Positions 17,855 to 26,598 are shown, counted from the first letter of the stretch. The stretch is 50,912 nt of DNA from JBDREC01 sp043820105 [NCBI: Pseudomonadota bacterium] (GCA_043820105.1 JBDREC010000031.1:1-50912), one strand, 5' to 3'. Notes: generated from the sequence alone by a model not told the origin. Numbers and translations are program-made.

Positions 17855-18006
17855 ATTTTACCTCAAAATTAGCAATTATGTAAAAACAAGCAATATCTAA
17901 ACTTTATTAAGCCTTAAAATTAAGTCAAGTTAAAGTCTGAAATGGCTTAATATTATTGACTTATTTTACGCAGCCAAATATTAATTTATAAAGTACAAAG
18001 AACTCT

Positions 18007-18055
18007 GGTAAGTAAAAAGCAACTTACCACTTACCGCTTACCACTTACCACTTAT
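18007..18055. repeat. CTTACCAC tandem repeat, copy a
   Basis: GGTAAGT at 18008-18013 and repeated ACTTACC words at 18022-18052 pair as a small hairpin with a loop rich in A. The unit is eight bases (CTTACCAC). Copies occur at 28261, 38853, 39134 and 45845, all between genes. Here it lies just before the ribosome binding site of the UbiB-family gene. Confidence 0.75.
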
Positions 18056-18070
18056 TTTAAGGAGCCTGAC

Positions 18071-19726
18071 ATGCCTTTCATTCCCGGTATTGATGACATA
18101 AAACGAATTCGTCAAATTGCCTCTGTCCTGGCTAAACATGGATTTGGTTTTGCAGTTGAATATCTAAATATAAATGACAATATTATATCCAGAATGCTTC
18201 ATCAATCAGCTGATGAAACTATTAAAATGACCATGCCTGAAAGGATTTTTCATGTTCTTTCTGAACTTGGACCAACATATATAAAACTTGGTCAAATTTT
18301 AAGCACACGACCTGATTTATTACCTGAAGCATATATTAAAGAGTTTAAAAAATTCCAGGATAATACAGCTTGCTTAACTTATGATATAATAAAAAAACAA
18401 ATTGAAGATAACTTAGGAACAGATATAGATAATATTTTTTCTGAAATTGACCCAAAACCTCTCGCCTGTGCCTCAATTAGCCAGGTCCATAAAGGCACTT
18501 TAAAAGATGGTCAAAAAATAGTTATTAAAGTACAAAGACCCGATATTGCAGATATTATAGAAACTGACCTTGATTTTTTGCATTTTTTTGCTCGTCAAAT
18601 TGAAAAAAGGAAGGATGATTTATTATTAAAACCAACTCAAATCGTTAAAGAATTTGAAAAGGCCATTCACCAGGAACTTGATTTTACTTTCGAAGCTTCA
18701 AATATAGATAAGTTTACAAGAAATTTTGAAAATCACCCTGGTCTTGTCATTCCAAAACTTTATAGAGAATACTCTTCAAAAAAAATATTAGTAATGGAAT
18801 TTATTGATGGTGTAAAAGTTTCAGACTATAAGAAAATTGGTGCAAATCCAAAAGTCATTGCAGAGTTAGGAATAAGTGCAATCTTTAAACAATTATTTGA
18901 AGATGGCTTTTTTCATGCAGATCCTCACCCTGGAAATCTTTTTGTATTAAAAGATAATCAAATTGCTTTTTTGGATTATGGCTTAATGGGAAGAATTAGT
19001 GAAGACCATAGGGAAAAAATTGTTATGCTGATAGCTGCTTTGGGAAAAGAGAATAGAGAAGATGTAGCGAATTGCCTTTATAATCTCTGTTATAAAAAAG
19101 AAAGAATTGATCTGGCTCATTTTAGAGAAGACATTGATAACCTTTTAATTGCCGTTTATGACAGACCTTTGAAAGAAATTGATCTGGGACGGTTATTAGG
19201 TGATCTTTCAAATATTGCCCAAAAATATAAAATGCAGATTCCCTCCTCATTTACAATGATGATTAAATCTATCATTACAATTGAATCAACTGCAAAAGAA
19301 GTCTATCCAGAATTAGATATTGTAAGTGATTTAAAACCGTTTATTGTCAGGCTAATGTGGCTAAAATGGAATCCAAATAAATTGTCACAGGATATATATA
19401 AAAACCTATCACAGGCAGCTGATTTATTTCAAGATATGCCAATACATATAATGGAAATAGTTCAGGACATAAGAAGAGGTGAATTAACTTTTAATATCAA
19501 AGATAAAGAAAAAAAATCATTTTATAAATTACTAGATGTCGCAAGCCTTAGACTGACTTTTGGTTTAGTAATTTCAGCGCTAATTGTTGGTTCATCAATC
19601 ATTTTGAAAACACAGCAAACCGGTTTTTTCGGCCTCAAAACAATAGGTTTTATGGGCTTTTCACTTGCAGGAATTTTAGGTGTTTGGCTTCTGATTTCTA
19701 TTCTAAAAACGGGCAAACTGAAATAA
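18071..19726 (+). CDS. ABC1/AarF/UbiB-family protein kinase-like protein
   Basis: A 551-residue atypical kinase of the UbiB/ABC1/ADCK family. The KxGQ signature reads KLGQ (72-75). An A-rich loop ACASISQVHKG follows, the ATP lysine is likely K153 in IVIKVQRP, the catalytic loop is FHADPHPGN (281-289), and FLDYGLMG supplies the metal aspartate. Two hydrophobic helices close the protein (about 500-545), anchoring it in the membrane. UbiB supports ubiquinone biosynthesis in proteobacteria; in anaerobes the homologue may serve other quinones or lipids. No ubi or men genes are adjacent, so I leave the symbol blank. AAGGAG precedes the ATG. Confidence 0.88.
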   Translation: MPFIPGIDDIKRIRQIASVLAKHGFGFAVEYLNINDNIISRMLHQSADETIKMTMPERIFHVLSELGPTYIKLGQILSTRPDLLPEAYIKEFKKFQDNTACLTYDIIKKQIEDNLGTDIDNIFSEIDPKPLACASISQVHKGTLKDGQKIVIKVQRPDIADIIETDLDFLHFFARQIEKRKDDLLLKPTQIVKEFEKAIHQELDFTFEASNIDKFTRNFENHPGLVIPKLYREYSSKKILVMEFIDGVKVSDYKKIGANPKVIAELGISAIFKQLFEDGFFHADPHPGNLFVLKDNQIAFLDYGLMGRISEDHREKIVMLIAALGKENREDVANCLYNLCYKKERIDLAHFREDIDNLLIAVYDRPLKEIDLGRLLGDLSNIAQKYKMQIPSSFTMMIKSIITIESTAKEVYPELDIVSDLKPFIVRLMWLKWNPNKLSQDIYKNLSQAADLFQDMPIHIMEIVQDIRRGELTFNIKDKEKKSFYKLLDVASLRLTFGLVISALIVGSSIILKTQQTGFFGLKTIGFMGFSLAGILGVWLLISILKTGKLK

Positions 19727-19754
19727 GTGGTAAGCTAAAAAAGGAGTGTGAAAT

Positions 19755-20847
19755 ATGAAAGAACAGGAAAATAAGTTAAAGGATTTGAAGGTCAGGATAA
19801 CGAATCTAGGGAGGTATCTTTGAAATAGATAGCCTTAAAAATGAACTTAATAAAATTGAAGATATGACAGCAAAAACAGACTTTTGGAATGACCAAACAA
19901 AAGCAGAACTTAACTTAAAAAAACAAAAACTAATCAAAGATAAATTAGATAATTTTAATTTTCTTAAAAACGAAACAGAGGATCTTTTAGAATTGATTAG
20001 TCTTTTAGACGGCTCTGATCATGCTTTTGAGCGAGAATTTGATGAAAGGCTTTATATCCTTGAAGATAAGCTTGCTAAAACAGAATTAAAAAGAATGCTG
20101 TCTTCTGATCTGGATACTAATAGTGCTATTTTAACACTTAACTCAGGTGCTGGTGGAACTGAAGCCTGCGATTGGGTTGAAATGCTTTTAAGAATGTATC
20201 TTAGATGGTGTGAAAAGAATGAATTTAAGGCTAAAATTTTTGATATTCTTGAAGGTGAAGAAGCAGGTCTTAAAAATGTTTCTTTAACAGTAAGCGGAGA
20301 ATATGCTTATGGCTATTTAAAAGCTGAATCCGGTATTCATCGATTAGTAAGGATTTCTCCTTTTGATTCTAATAAAAGACGACATACTTCCTTTGCCTCA
20401 GTTCATGTTTTTCCTGATATAGAAGAAGATAATGAAATTGATATTAATGAAAAAGATCTGCGTATTGACACTTATAGAGCTCAAGGAGCTGGTGGGCAAC
20501 ATGTTAACAAAACAGACTCTGCTGTTAGAATCACACATATTCCTACAAACACTGTTGTTCAATGTCAAAATGAGAGAAGCCAACATAAAAACAAGGCAAG
20601 CGCTATGAAAATTTTAAAAGCACGGCTCTTTCAGTTAGAAGAAAAAAAGAAAAAAGAACAGCAAGAAAAACTAAGTCCTGAGAAAAAAGATATAGCATGG
20701 GGAAGTCAAATCAGATCATACGTTATGCAACCATATAGAATGGTCAAAGATCATAGAACAAATTTTGAAAAAGGCAATGTTGATGCTGTTTTAGATGGTG
20801 ATATAGATGAATTCATAGAAAAATACTTGCTTGAATTTTCATCATAG
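19755..20847 (+). CDS. prfB: Peptide chain release factor 2, expressed by +1 frameshift
   Basis: RF2 releases peptides at UGA and UAA stop codons. The gene begins at ATG 19755 behind AAGGAG. It reads 22 codons to an in-frame TGA at 19821-19823, then continues in the +1 frame from GAA at 19822 to give about 363 residues. Two recognition motifs are present: SPF (about 201-203) for stop recognition and GGQ (about 246-248) for peptidyl-tRNA hydrolysis. Both fit E. coli RF2 spacing. Taking only the ATG at 19864 would lose the N-terminal coiled part. It follows the ubiB-like gene by 28 bases. Confidence 0.93.
19808..19823 (+). promoter_or_regulatory. Programmed +1 frameshift site of prfB
   Basis: The stretch AGGGAGGTATCTTTGA holds an internal Shine-Dalgarno-like AGGGAGG, the slip codon CTT and the in-frame TGA. 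This is the classic RF2 autoregulation signal. When RF2 is scarce the ribosome pauses at TGA and slips from CTT to TTT, continuing with GAA ATA GAT. Confidence 0.93.
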
Positions 20848-20893
20848 TTTGTAAATTCGATTGCTTTATTTAGAAATGCTGTGTTTAAAAAAA

Positions 20894-20963
20894 ACCACGG
20901 AGACACAGAGACACAGAGAAATTTTTATTATAAATACTCTGTGCCTCTGTGACTCTGTGGTAA
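20894..20963. repeat. CACGGAGACACAGAG inverted repeat element
   Basis: ACCACGGAGACACAGAGACA (from about 20894) and CTCTGTGCCTCTGTGACTCT ending near 20963 are inverted copies around an AT-rich loop, giving a hairpin of about 70 bases. The same word family is widespread in diverse bacterial genomes as an intergenic repeat. It lies between prfB and the lysine-ketoglutarate reductase gene and accounts for the spurious upstream extension of that open frame. Confidence 0.85.
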
Positions 20964-20980
20964 ATTCAGGAGTTACAGAT

Positions 20981-22291
20981 ATGCTAAACCCAATTGGAAT
21001 AAGAAGAGAAGACAAAAATGAATTTGAAAAAAGGGTTCCATTAATTCCATCAGATTTGGAAGAAATAATTAAAAAAACAGGGGCAAAATTCATAATCCAA
21101 CCATCTCTTATCCGAGCTTTTTCACAAGAAGATTATCTAAAGGCAGGGCTAGCTGTAAGTGAAGACATAAGTGAAGCTAAAATTGTTTTTGCTGTTAAAG
21201 AAATCCCAGTCCAACTTATTGAAAAAGACAAGGCCTATGTTTTCTTTTCTCACACAATAAAAGGTCAAGAATACAATATGCCTCTTTTGCAAAAACTTAT
21301 AGATCAAAAATGCACTTTAATTGATTATGAAAAAATTACAGACTCCGATAACAAGCGTTTAGTCTTTTTCGGAAGATATGCTGGAATTGCAGGAATGATC
21401 GATACTCTTTGGGCATATGGAAAAAAACTATCAAAAGATAATGTGCAAAACAATCCCTTTGATCACTTATTAAACACATATAAATATTCAAGTTTAGACA
21501 AGGCAAAAGGCGAAATACTCCTTGCTTCTGATAAAATTAAAGCCATGGGAATTCCAGAAAGCATTTCTCCTCTTGTTATTGGCATAACAGGCTATGGCAA
21601 TGTTTCAAAGGGCGCTCAAGAAATCCTGGATATCCTGCCATGCAAGGAAATTCGTGCTAATGAATTGCTTAATTTAAAAAATGTTAATAAGAAACTAATC
21701 TATAAAGTAGTTTTTAAAGAAGAAGATTTATTTATATCTAAAAGCAACAAAGCATTTGAACTAGAAGATTATTATTATAATCCACAAGATTATGAATCGA
21801 TTTTTGAAAAATATGTTCCATCAATGGAAATCATTGTTAATTGTATATATTGGAATATAATGTATCCAAAACTTATAACCAAAGCATATACAAAGTACCT
21901 TTATTCATCTATTAAACATAACAAATTAAAAGTCATAGGTGACATATCATGCGATATAGAAGGATCTATTGAACCTACTGTTAAAGCAACTTATCCTGAT
22001 AATCCTGCTTATCTTTATGACATAAATAAAGATGAAGCCATTGCAAGTTTTAGTGGAGATGGTCCAGTAATAATGGCAGTTGATAATCTTCCCTGTGAAC
22101 TTCCAAAAGAAGCAAGCGAAGAGTTTTCCAGAGCTTTAAGAGACTTTCTGCCATCAATAATTAACTCCGACTTATCTAAAGGTCTTGAAAACTGTGGTTT
22201 TCCTGAAGAAATAAAACGAGCAACCATTCTTTATAACGGCGAATTTACTCATGATTTTGAATACATGAAAGATTTTTTGTCTTTAACTTGA
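20981..22291 (+). CDS. Lysine-ketoglutarate reductase (saccharopine-forming)
   Basis: A 436-residue protein of the alanine dehydrogenase/PNT-like fold, matching the LKR half of plant and animal LKR/SDH. The start MLNPIGIRREDKNEFEKRVP leads into FGRYAGIAGMIDTLWAYGK and VIGITGYGNVSKGAQEIL, the latter a Rossmann glycine motif. The reaction joins lysine and 2-oxoglutarate with NADPH to form saccharopine. I place the start at ATG 20981 behind AGGAG; the extra upstream open frame is repeat sequence. The next gene, 69 bases on, encodes the second step. Direction (catabolic or biosynthetic) is not visible, although the LKR-SDH pair usually degrades lysine. Confidence 0.85.
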   Translation: MLNPIGIRREDKNEFEKRVPLIPSDLEEIIKKTGAKFIIQPSLIRAFSQEDYLKAGLAVSEDISEAKIVFAVKEIPVQLIEKDKAYVFFSHTIKGQEYNMPLLQKLIDQKCTLIDYEKITDSDNKRLVFFGRYAGIAGMIDTLWAYGKKLSKDNVQNNPFDHLLNTYKYSSLDKAKGEILLASDKIKAMGIPESISPLVIGITGYGNVSKGAQEILDILPCKEIRANELLNLKNVNKKLIYKVVFKEEDLFISKSNKAFELEDYYYNPQDYESIFEKYVPSMEIIVNCIYWNIMYPKLITKAYTKYLYSSIKHNKLKVIGDISCDIEGSIEPTVKATYPDNPAYLYDINKDEAIASFSGDGPVIMAVDNLPCELPKEASEEFSRALRDFLPSIINSDLSKGLENCGFPEEIKRATILYNGEFTHDFEYMKDFLSLT

Positions 22292-22360
22292 CCCCCAAAT
22301 TTATATTGGTTAGATTTTTATTTATTATACCTTATCTTTTATTGAGCATGGAGATAACAA

Positions 22361-23683
22361 ATGAAAAATATACTTGTCCTGGGATCCGGTTTAGTAGCGA
22401 GACCCTTAGCAAGTTATCTATTAAACCACCAAGATTATAAAGTAACCATTGCAAGCAAAGAAGTTGAAAAAGCCCAAAAGTTAATTGATAATCACCAAAA
22501 TGGTAATTTCGTTAAACTCAATGTTGATATGAAAGAAAAACTTCAAGAGCTAGTAAAGAATCATGATATCATAGTTAGCTTATTACCGAGTTATTATCAC
22601 CCACAAGTCGCTAAAATCTGCATTGAAGAAAAGAAAAATATGGTTACAACATCATATGTTAGTGATGAAATGCAATCCTTTGATAAAAAAGCAACGGAAG
22701 CAGGTGTCTTGATACTGAATGAAATGGGTGTAGATCCTGGAATTGACCACATGTCTGCAATAAGAATTATTGATGCCGTTCGGGCAAAAGGTGGAAAGAT
22801 TACATCCTTTAAAAGCTATTGTGGTGGACTTCCAGCTCCTAAAAACAATGACAACCCTTTTGGTTATAAATTTTCATGGTCACCCAAGGGAGTTTTGCTA
22901 GCAGGAAGAAGTCATGGCAAGTATTTAGAAAATGGCCAAGAAATTTTTGTAGATAAAGATGATTTATTTTCTCATTATAATCAAATAACAATCGGTGAAG
23001 TCGGCACATTAGAAGCCTATCCGAACAGAGATTCTATCCCCTATATCAAAGCATATGGCTTTGATAAAATTCACACCATGTTAAGAGGCACCTTAAGAAA
23101 TATTGGTTGGTGTCAGACAATGAAAGCCCTAACTGATTTGAAATATTTAAATGAGGACAAACTTGATCAACTAGAGGGGAAAACATACGCTCACCTTACT
23201 AGTAGACTTTGTGGTGGCAAAATAGAATCTGTAAAAGAAGATTGTGCTAAGTATTTAAACCTAGATGTTTCTGATAAAATAATTAATACCCTGGAATGGC
23301 TTGGATTATTTAGCAACAAAGCTCTTCCTGATAAGCAAGATAATTGTATAGACTTACTTACAAGCATAATGCTTGAAAAAATGTCATATAAAGATAAGGA
23401 ACAAGACATGATTGTTCTATTTCACGATTTTCTTGCAGAATACCCAGATGGCAAAAAAGAAAAAATCACCTCAACATTAATAGATTATGGAATTGAAGGT
23501 GGAGATAGCTCTATGTCAAGGACTGTTAGCCTACCTGCTGCCATAGCAACAAAGTTAATCCTATCAGGCGAAATCCAAAATCATGGTGTTTACATTCCAA
23601 ATATCCCTGAAATTTATAATCCAGTTCTTGATGAATTAGAAAAAATGAATATTAAATGCACTGAAGAAACAAAGATCGTTTAA
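22361..23683 (+). CDS. Saccharopine dehydrogenase (glutamate-forming)
   Basis: A 440-residue saccharopine reductase/dehydrogenase. The N-terminal Rossmann motif is VLGSGLVARPLASYLL. The family block LNEMGVDPGIDHMSA is present, followed by KSYCGGLPAPKNNDNPFGYK in the substrate domain. It oxidises saccharopine to glutamate and alpha-aminoadipate semialdehyde, matching the SDH half of eukaryotic LKR/SDH. GGAG precedes the ATG. It follows the reductase gene and probably shares its transcript. No semialdehyde dehydrogenase for the next step is adjacent. Confidence 0.88.
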   Translation: MKNILVLGSGLVARPLASYLLNHQDYKVTIASKEVEKAQKLIDNHQNGNFVKLNVDMKEKLQELVKNHDIIVSLLPSYYHPQVAKICIEEKKNMVTTSYVSDEMQSFDKKATEAGVLILNEMGVDPGIDHMSAIRIIDAVRAKGGKITSFKSYCGGLPAPKNNDNPFGYKFSWSPKGVLLAGRSHGKYLENGQEIFVDKDDLFSHYNQITIGEVGTLEAYPNRDSIPYIKAYGFDKIHTMLRGTLRNIGWCQTMKALTDLKYLNEDKLDQLEGKTYAHLTSRLCGGKIESVKEDCAKYLNLDVSDKIINTLEWLGLFSNKALPDKQDNCIDLLTSIMLEKMSYKDKEQDMIVLFHDFLAEYPDGKKEKITSTLIDYGIEGGDSSMSRTVSLPAAIATKLILSGEIQNHGVYIPNIPEIYNPVLDELEKMNIKCTEETKIV

Positions 23684-23700
23684 ACACATTTATTTTTTAT

Positions 23701-23901
23701 GAAAATCTCAGGAGAGTTATTTTTAAAAGGGCATGCGCCCCAGTCGCTACACTCAGGCATTAAAAGACTTTATTTTGTAATTGATAAAGAGCTTCATTCT
23801 TTCGCTTTTTTCAATAACAAAATAATAGCCTTTTAAGGCCTTCGTTGCAGCTCCTTCCTGGCTTTTTATGCCCTTTTAAAAATAACTCTCCTGAGATTTT
23901 C
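23701..23901. repeat. About 200-base palindromic element with 34-base perfect arms
   Basis: Terminal arms 23701-23734 and 23868-23901 are exact inverted copies of 34 bases; the left one begins GAAAATCTCAGGAGAGTTAT. The interior also pairs with itself (TTAAAAGACTTTATTTTG against the complement of CAAAATAATAGCCTTTTAA). The whole element could fold into one long imperfect hairpin with a loop near CTTCATTCTTTCG. It has the shape of a MITE or similar non-coding mobile repeat. No target-site duplication is clear. Confidence 0.8.
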
Positions 23902-23978
23902 TTATATAAAAAATACTCACTGTGCTTAACTATTTATAATGGCGTTGATCACCCATCTTATTCTTAATAAAATATTGG

Positions 23979-24220
23979 CCTGATTTTAATAGAAAAGGAA
24001 ATCGTATCTTCATTTCAACAAAAGTGTATCGGAGCCGCGCTAGCCGGCTTTTCCTAGTAGAAGTTAAATGAAATTAGTATATATAATTCATTGTAATTCT
24101 TCAATTTCATTTTACTTATACTTGGAAAATAGCGCGGTGAGATCAAGGCCAAAATTCCGCAGGGAATTTTGAGCCGTCTTTTTTTGAAATGAAGATACGA
24201 TTTCCTTTTCTAAAATCAGG
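23979..24220. repeat. About 240-base palindromic element with branched interior
   Basis: The outer arms (23979-24018 and 24184-24220) pair over about 37 bases with one three-base indel; the left begins CCTGATTTTAATAGAAAAGG. Inside, CCGCGCTA pairs with TAGCGCGG. TTTTCCTAGTAGAAG with the following TTAAATGAAATT pairs imperfectly with the complement of CAATTTCATTTTACTTATAC. A separate perfect hairpin AAAATTCCGCAGGGAATTTT lies at 24151-24170. The result is a branched fold, unlike the neighbouring element. Confidence 0.75.
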
Positions 24221-24237
24221 CAAGTGTGTACCTTTTT

Positions 24238-24792
24238 CTATTTTTGATATTTCCCGACAATAACCCGGGCTGGAATAAATAGCTTTTTCTTTCGTAAAAA
24301 TCCTGGGGAGACTTCTTTTAAAACAACATCATTTTTGTCTTCGTTGGAAACAGGCTCTGTTGCGATAGCTTCATGATACTTGTAATCAAAATCTTTGCCA
24401 ATGCTTTCAATTTCCTCCATTCCAAATTTATCGAAAATCTTTTCAATGATTGGAATTGTAAGCTTTACACCTTTGATTATTTCATCATTATTGGCTGTTT
24501 CTTTATCACAATGTCCTAACGCACATTTTAAATTTAAATAAACATCAATAATTTCTGTTAAAACTTCTTCTCTGCCGTAATCAAGACATTTAGCCTTATC
24601 TTCATCAACCTTTTTCCTGAAATTATCAAAATCCGCTTTTGTTCTTTGAAGAAGCTGTCGCAATTCATCTATTTCATTAATTTCTACTGTTTTTTCGTCA
24701 TCTTCTAATTCTGGCTCTTTATCTATAACTTCATTAATTTCTATGACATCATCTTCTTTGATTATCTTTATTTTTTTATCTTCTCCAGACAC
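24238..24792 (-). CDS. grpE: Nucleotide exchange factor GrpE
   Basis: A 184-residue GrpE, the ADP release factor of DnaK. An acidic coiled N-terminus (about 1-45) is followed by the long coiled coil (ELRQLLQRTKADFDNFRKKV). The beta-wing end carries HEAIATEPVSNEDKNDVV and the closing RPARVIVGK-like PARVIVGKYQK. The start is GTG at 24792 with AAGGA ahead. It lies 78 bases downstream of the dnaJ-like gene on the same strand; dnaK is not in the window. No CIRCE element is evident upstream of either gene. Confidence 0.93.
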   Translation of the reverse strand: MSGEDKKIKIIKEDDVIEINEVIDKEPELEDDEKTVEINEIDELRQLLQRTKADFDNFRKKVDEDKAKCLDYGREEVLTEIIDVYLNLKCALGHCDKETANNDEIIKGVKLTIPIIEKIFDKFGMEEIESIGKDFDYKYHEAIATEPVSNEDKNDVVLKEVSPGFLRKKKLFIPARVIVGKYQK

Positions 24793-24825
24793 AATCTATC
24801 CTTTCGTATTGAATCCTTCATTATC

Positions 24826-24868
24826 TGTCCTCTTGTCCCCTAGTCCCCTTGCGCTCTTATTCCCTTGT
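24826..24868. repeat. T/C-rich short direct repeat (TCCCCT words)
   Basis: Words of the type CTTGTCCCCTAGTCCCCTTG and GCGCTCTTATTCCCTTG fill the gap between grpE and the DnaJ-family gene. The same words occur at about 12050-12095 before cysN, so they are an interspersed low-complexity family. Confidence 0.55.
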
Positions 24869-24870
24869 TA

Positions 24871-25890
24871 TTAAAACATCCCTTCTCTCGGATCATAAGT
24901 ATTCTTTTCGGCAAATTCTAACAACAGCTTTTCTGATCCTTTATTTATCTTCTCAGGCAGTAAAATCCATATATATACATATAAATCTCCAGGACCAGTT
25001 TTACTTTGAACTCCTTTGCCTTTTAATCTTAGCTGTTCATTGCCTTTTGATCTCGCTGGAATTTTTAAACTAATTTCTTTTTCACCAAGCTTAATTGGAA
25101 CCTTTGTTCCATTTAAAGCTTCTGATAAAGATATAGGAAGATCAAGTTTAAGATCTTTACCATCCCTTTTATAAACCTTGTCAGGATTAACTTTAATATT
25201 TATATAAAGATCACCATTTTTCCCGCCATTTTTCCCTTGAGCTCCCTTGCCTTGCAATCTCACTTTTGATCCATTGTCAACTCCTGCTGGAATTGTAACC
25301 AATAAACTTTCAAGTTTCTTCACAAAACCTTGATTTCTACAAACTGCACACCCTGCCCCATGGCAACTTTCACAAGGTCTGTTTATATTAAATTTAAGCT
25401 CTTGCTTGCTTCCATTTACAGCTGACCAAAAAGGCAAGAATAAGTTAGTCTCTACATCAGACCCATTTGAAGGCTTTGCTTGATTAAATCCAAATCCGTG
25501 AGATCTAGCCTGACCTTGTGAAAATCCACCGCTAAAAATATCTGAAAAAATATCTGAAAAAGGATTTGCCTTTGAACTTTTTTGAGAAAATCCGCCACCT
25601 GAAAACAAATCTTCAAAGATACTTGAAAAATCTTGATGATATTTACCCTGAAAATTCTGACCATAGTTGCCAGAAAATCCCATTTTTTTATACTGATCGT
25701 ATTCAGCCCTCTTTTTTTCATCACTCAAAACATAGTAGGCTTCTGATATTTCTTTGAATTTTGCCTCAGCTGTCTTATCGTCTTTATTCCTGTCAGGATG
25801 ATATTTAAGAGCAAGTTTCCGATATTTCTTCTTAATCTCATCTTTTGAGTCACTCTCATTACAGCCCAATATCTTATAAAAATCCTGCAT
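24871..25890 (-). CDS. DnaJ-family co-chaperone with reduced zinc finger
   Basis: A 339-residue J-protein. The J-domain (1-68) has HPD at 31-33. A Gly/Phe-rich linker spans about 72-140 with repeated FSDIF and GGF. The zinc region is cut to one site: CESCHGAGCAVC (C173, C176, C181, C184) instead of the usual four CXXCXGXG repeats. Two beta-sandwich substrate domains follow. It stimulates DnaK ATPase and delivers unfolded clients. The length lies between DnaJ and CbpA, so I give no symbol. AAGGA precedes the ATG. It forms a pair with grpE. Confidence 0.88.
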   Translation of the reverse strand: MQDFYKILGCNESDSKDEIKKKYRKLALKYHPDRNKDDKTAEAKFKEISEAYYVLSDEKKRAEYDQYKKMGFSGNYGQNFQGKYHQDFSSIFEDLFSGGGFSQKSSKANPFSDIFSDIFSGGFSQGQARSHGFGFNQAKPSNGSDVETNLFLPFWSAVNGSKQELKFNINRPCESCHGAGCAVCRNQGFVKKLESLLVTIPAGVDNGSKVRLQGKGAQGKNGGKNGDLYINIKVNPDKVYKRDGKDLKLDLPISLSEALNGTKVPIKLGEKEISLKIPARSKGNEQLRLKGKGVQSKTGPGDLYVYIWILLPEKINKGSEKLLLEFAEKNTYDPREGMF

Positions 25891-26103
25891 TAATCTTCCT
25901 TCTCATCTTAAACTTTAACGTTACCGTTACCGTGCCCGTAAGCATTCCCATAACCGAACTTTCCTCAACTAAAATAAGCATTTATTTCAAATAGTCAAGT
26001 GCATGCAATTTCTGTAATACAAGCAATTGCCATCTTATTTTAATTGATTAAAATTTCTGGCTTTGTTAATCAAAGTGTAATTTTTATAAAATAAAGGCTA
26101 ATT

Positions 26104-26583
26104 ATGAGCATTGCATTTTTCTTGGCCATTGTTTTTATGATAATCGGTCTCTTTGGAATCATCATTCCGTTAATTCCCAGCCTTCCCTTAATATGGTTAA
26201 CAGCCTTACTTTATGCATTGTATACAGGCTTTTCAAAAATTAGCATTACATTCATTGTCTTTTTCGGAATCCTAACAGCATTTAGTTTTATAATAGATTA
26301 CCTTACAACATACTGGGGTACCAAAAAAATGGGGGCTTCAAAGTGGGGTTTACTTGGTGCTTTTGTTGGAATGATTGTTGGATTTATCTTTGGAAATATT
26401 ATTGGAATAATAATTGGTCCATTTATTGGTGTTGTTGTCTTTGAACTTATTTTTGGAAAAAATCTTGATCAAGCGACTAAAGCAGGTTTTGGTACCTTCC
26501 TTGGCTGGCTTTCAAGTACAATAATTAAACTAGTATTTGGATTAATAATGATAGTTTCCTTTTGTTATATAGTTTTAGCTTAG
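26104..26583 (+). CDS. DUF456 family integral membrane protein
   Basis: A 159-residue protein that is almost wholly hydrophobic, with four or five membrane helices. Glycine-rich turns stand out: LLGAFVGMIVGFIFGNIIG, then GPFIGVVVFELIFG. This matches the DUF456 family, whose function is unknown. AAAGG sits eight bases before the ATG. It stands between the divergent dnaJ-like gene and the citrate-cleaving operon, 94 bases from the latter, so co-transcription is possible but not shown. Confidence 0.8.
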   Translation: MSIAFFLAIVFMIIGLFGIIIPLIPSLPLIWLTALLYALYTGFSKISITFIVFFGILTAFSFIIDYLTTYWGTKKMGASKWGLLGAFVGMIVGFIFGNIIGIIIGPFIGVVVFELIFGKNLDQATKAGFGTFLGWLSSTIIKLVFGLIMIVSFCYIVLA

Positions 26584-26598
26584 CTTGTAGCTTGTAGA
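26584..26598. repeat. GCTTGTA short tandem repeat
   Basis: AGCTTGTAGCTTGTAG directly follows the DUF456 stop. The inverted words (CTACAAG) recur at 48277-48306 and 50813-50842, between ribosomal genes. Period is seven. Confidence 0.55.

Larger units (their letters stand above)
23684..24237. other. Gene-free convergent region holding two long palindromes
   Basis: A 554-base gap between the saccharopine dehydrogenase gene and grpE, which face each other. No protein-like frame is present. Nearly all of it is taken by two unrelated palindromic elements (23701-23901 and 23979-24220). Confidence 0.8.

Noticed and set aside
20861-20980. N-terminal extension of the lysine-ketoglutarate reductase
   Set aside because: It is encoded by the CACGGAG inverted repeat; a good AGGAG and the conserved start lie at 20981.
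24151-24170. Rho-independent terminator of grpE or the saccharopine gene
   Set aside because: The hairpin AAAATTCCGCAGGGAATTTT is not GC-rich and lies within the larger palindromic element, so I kept it as part of that element.
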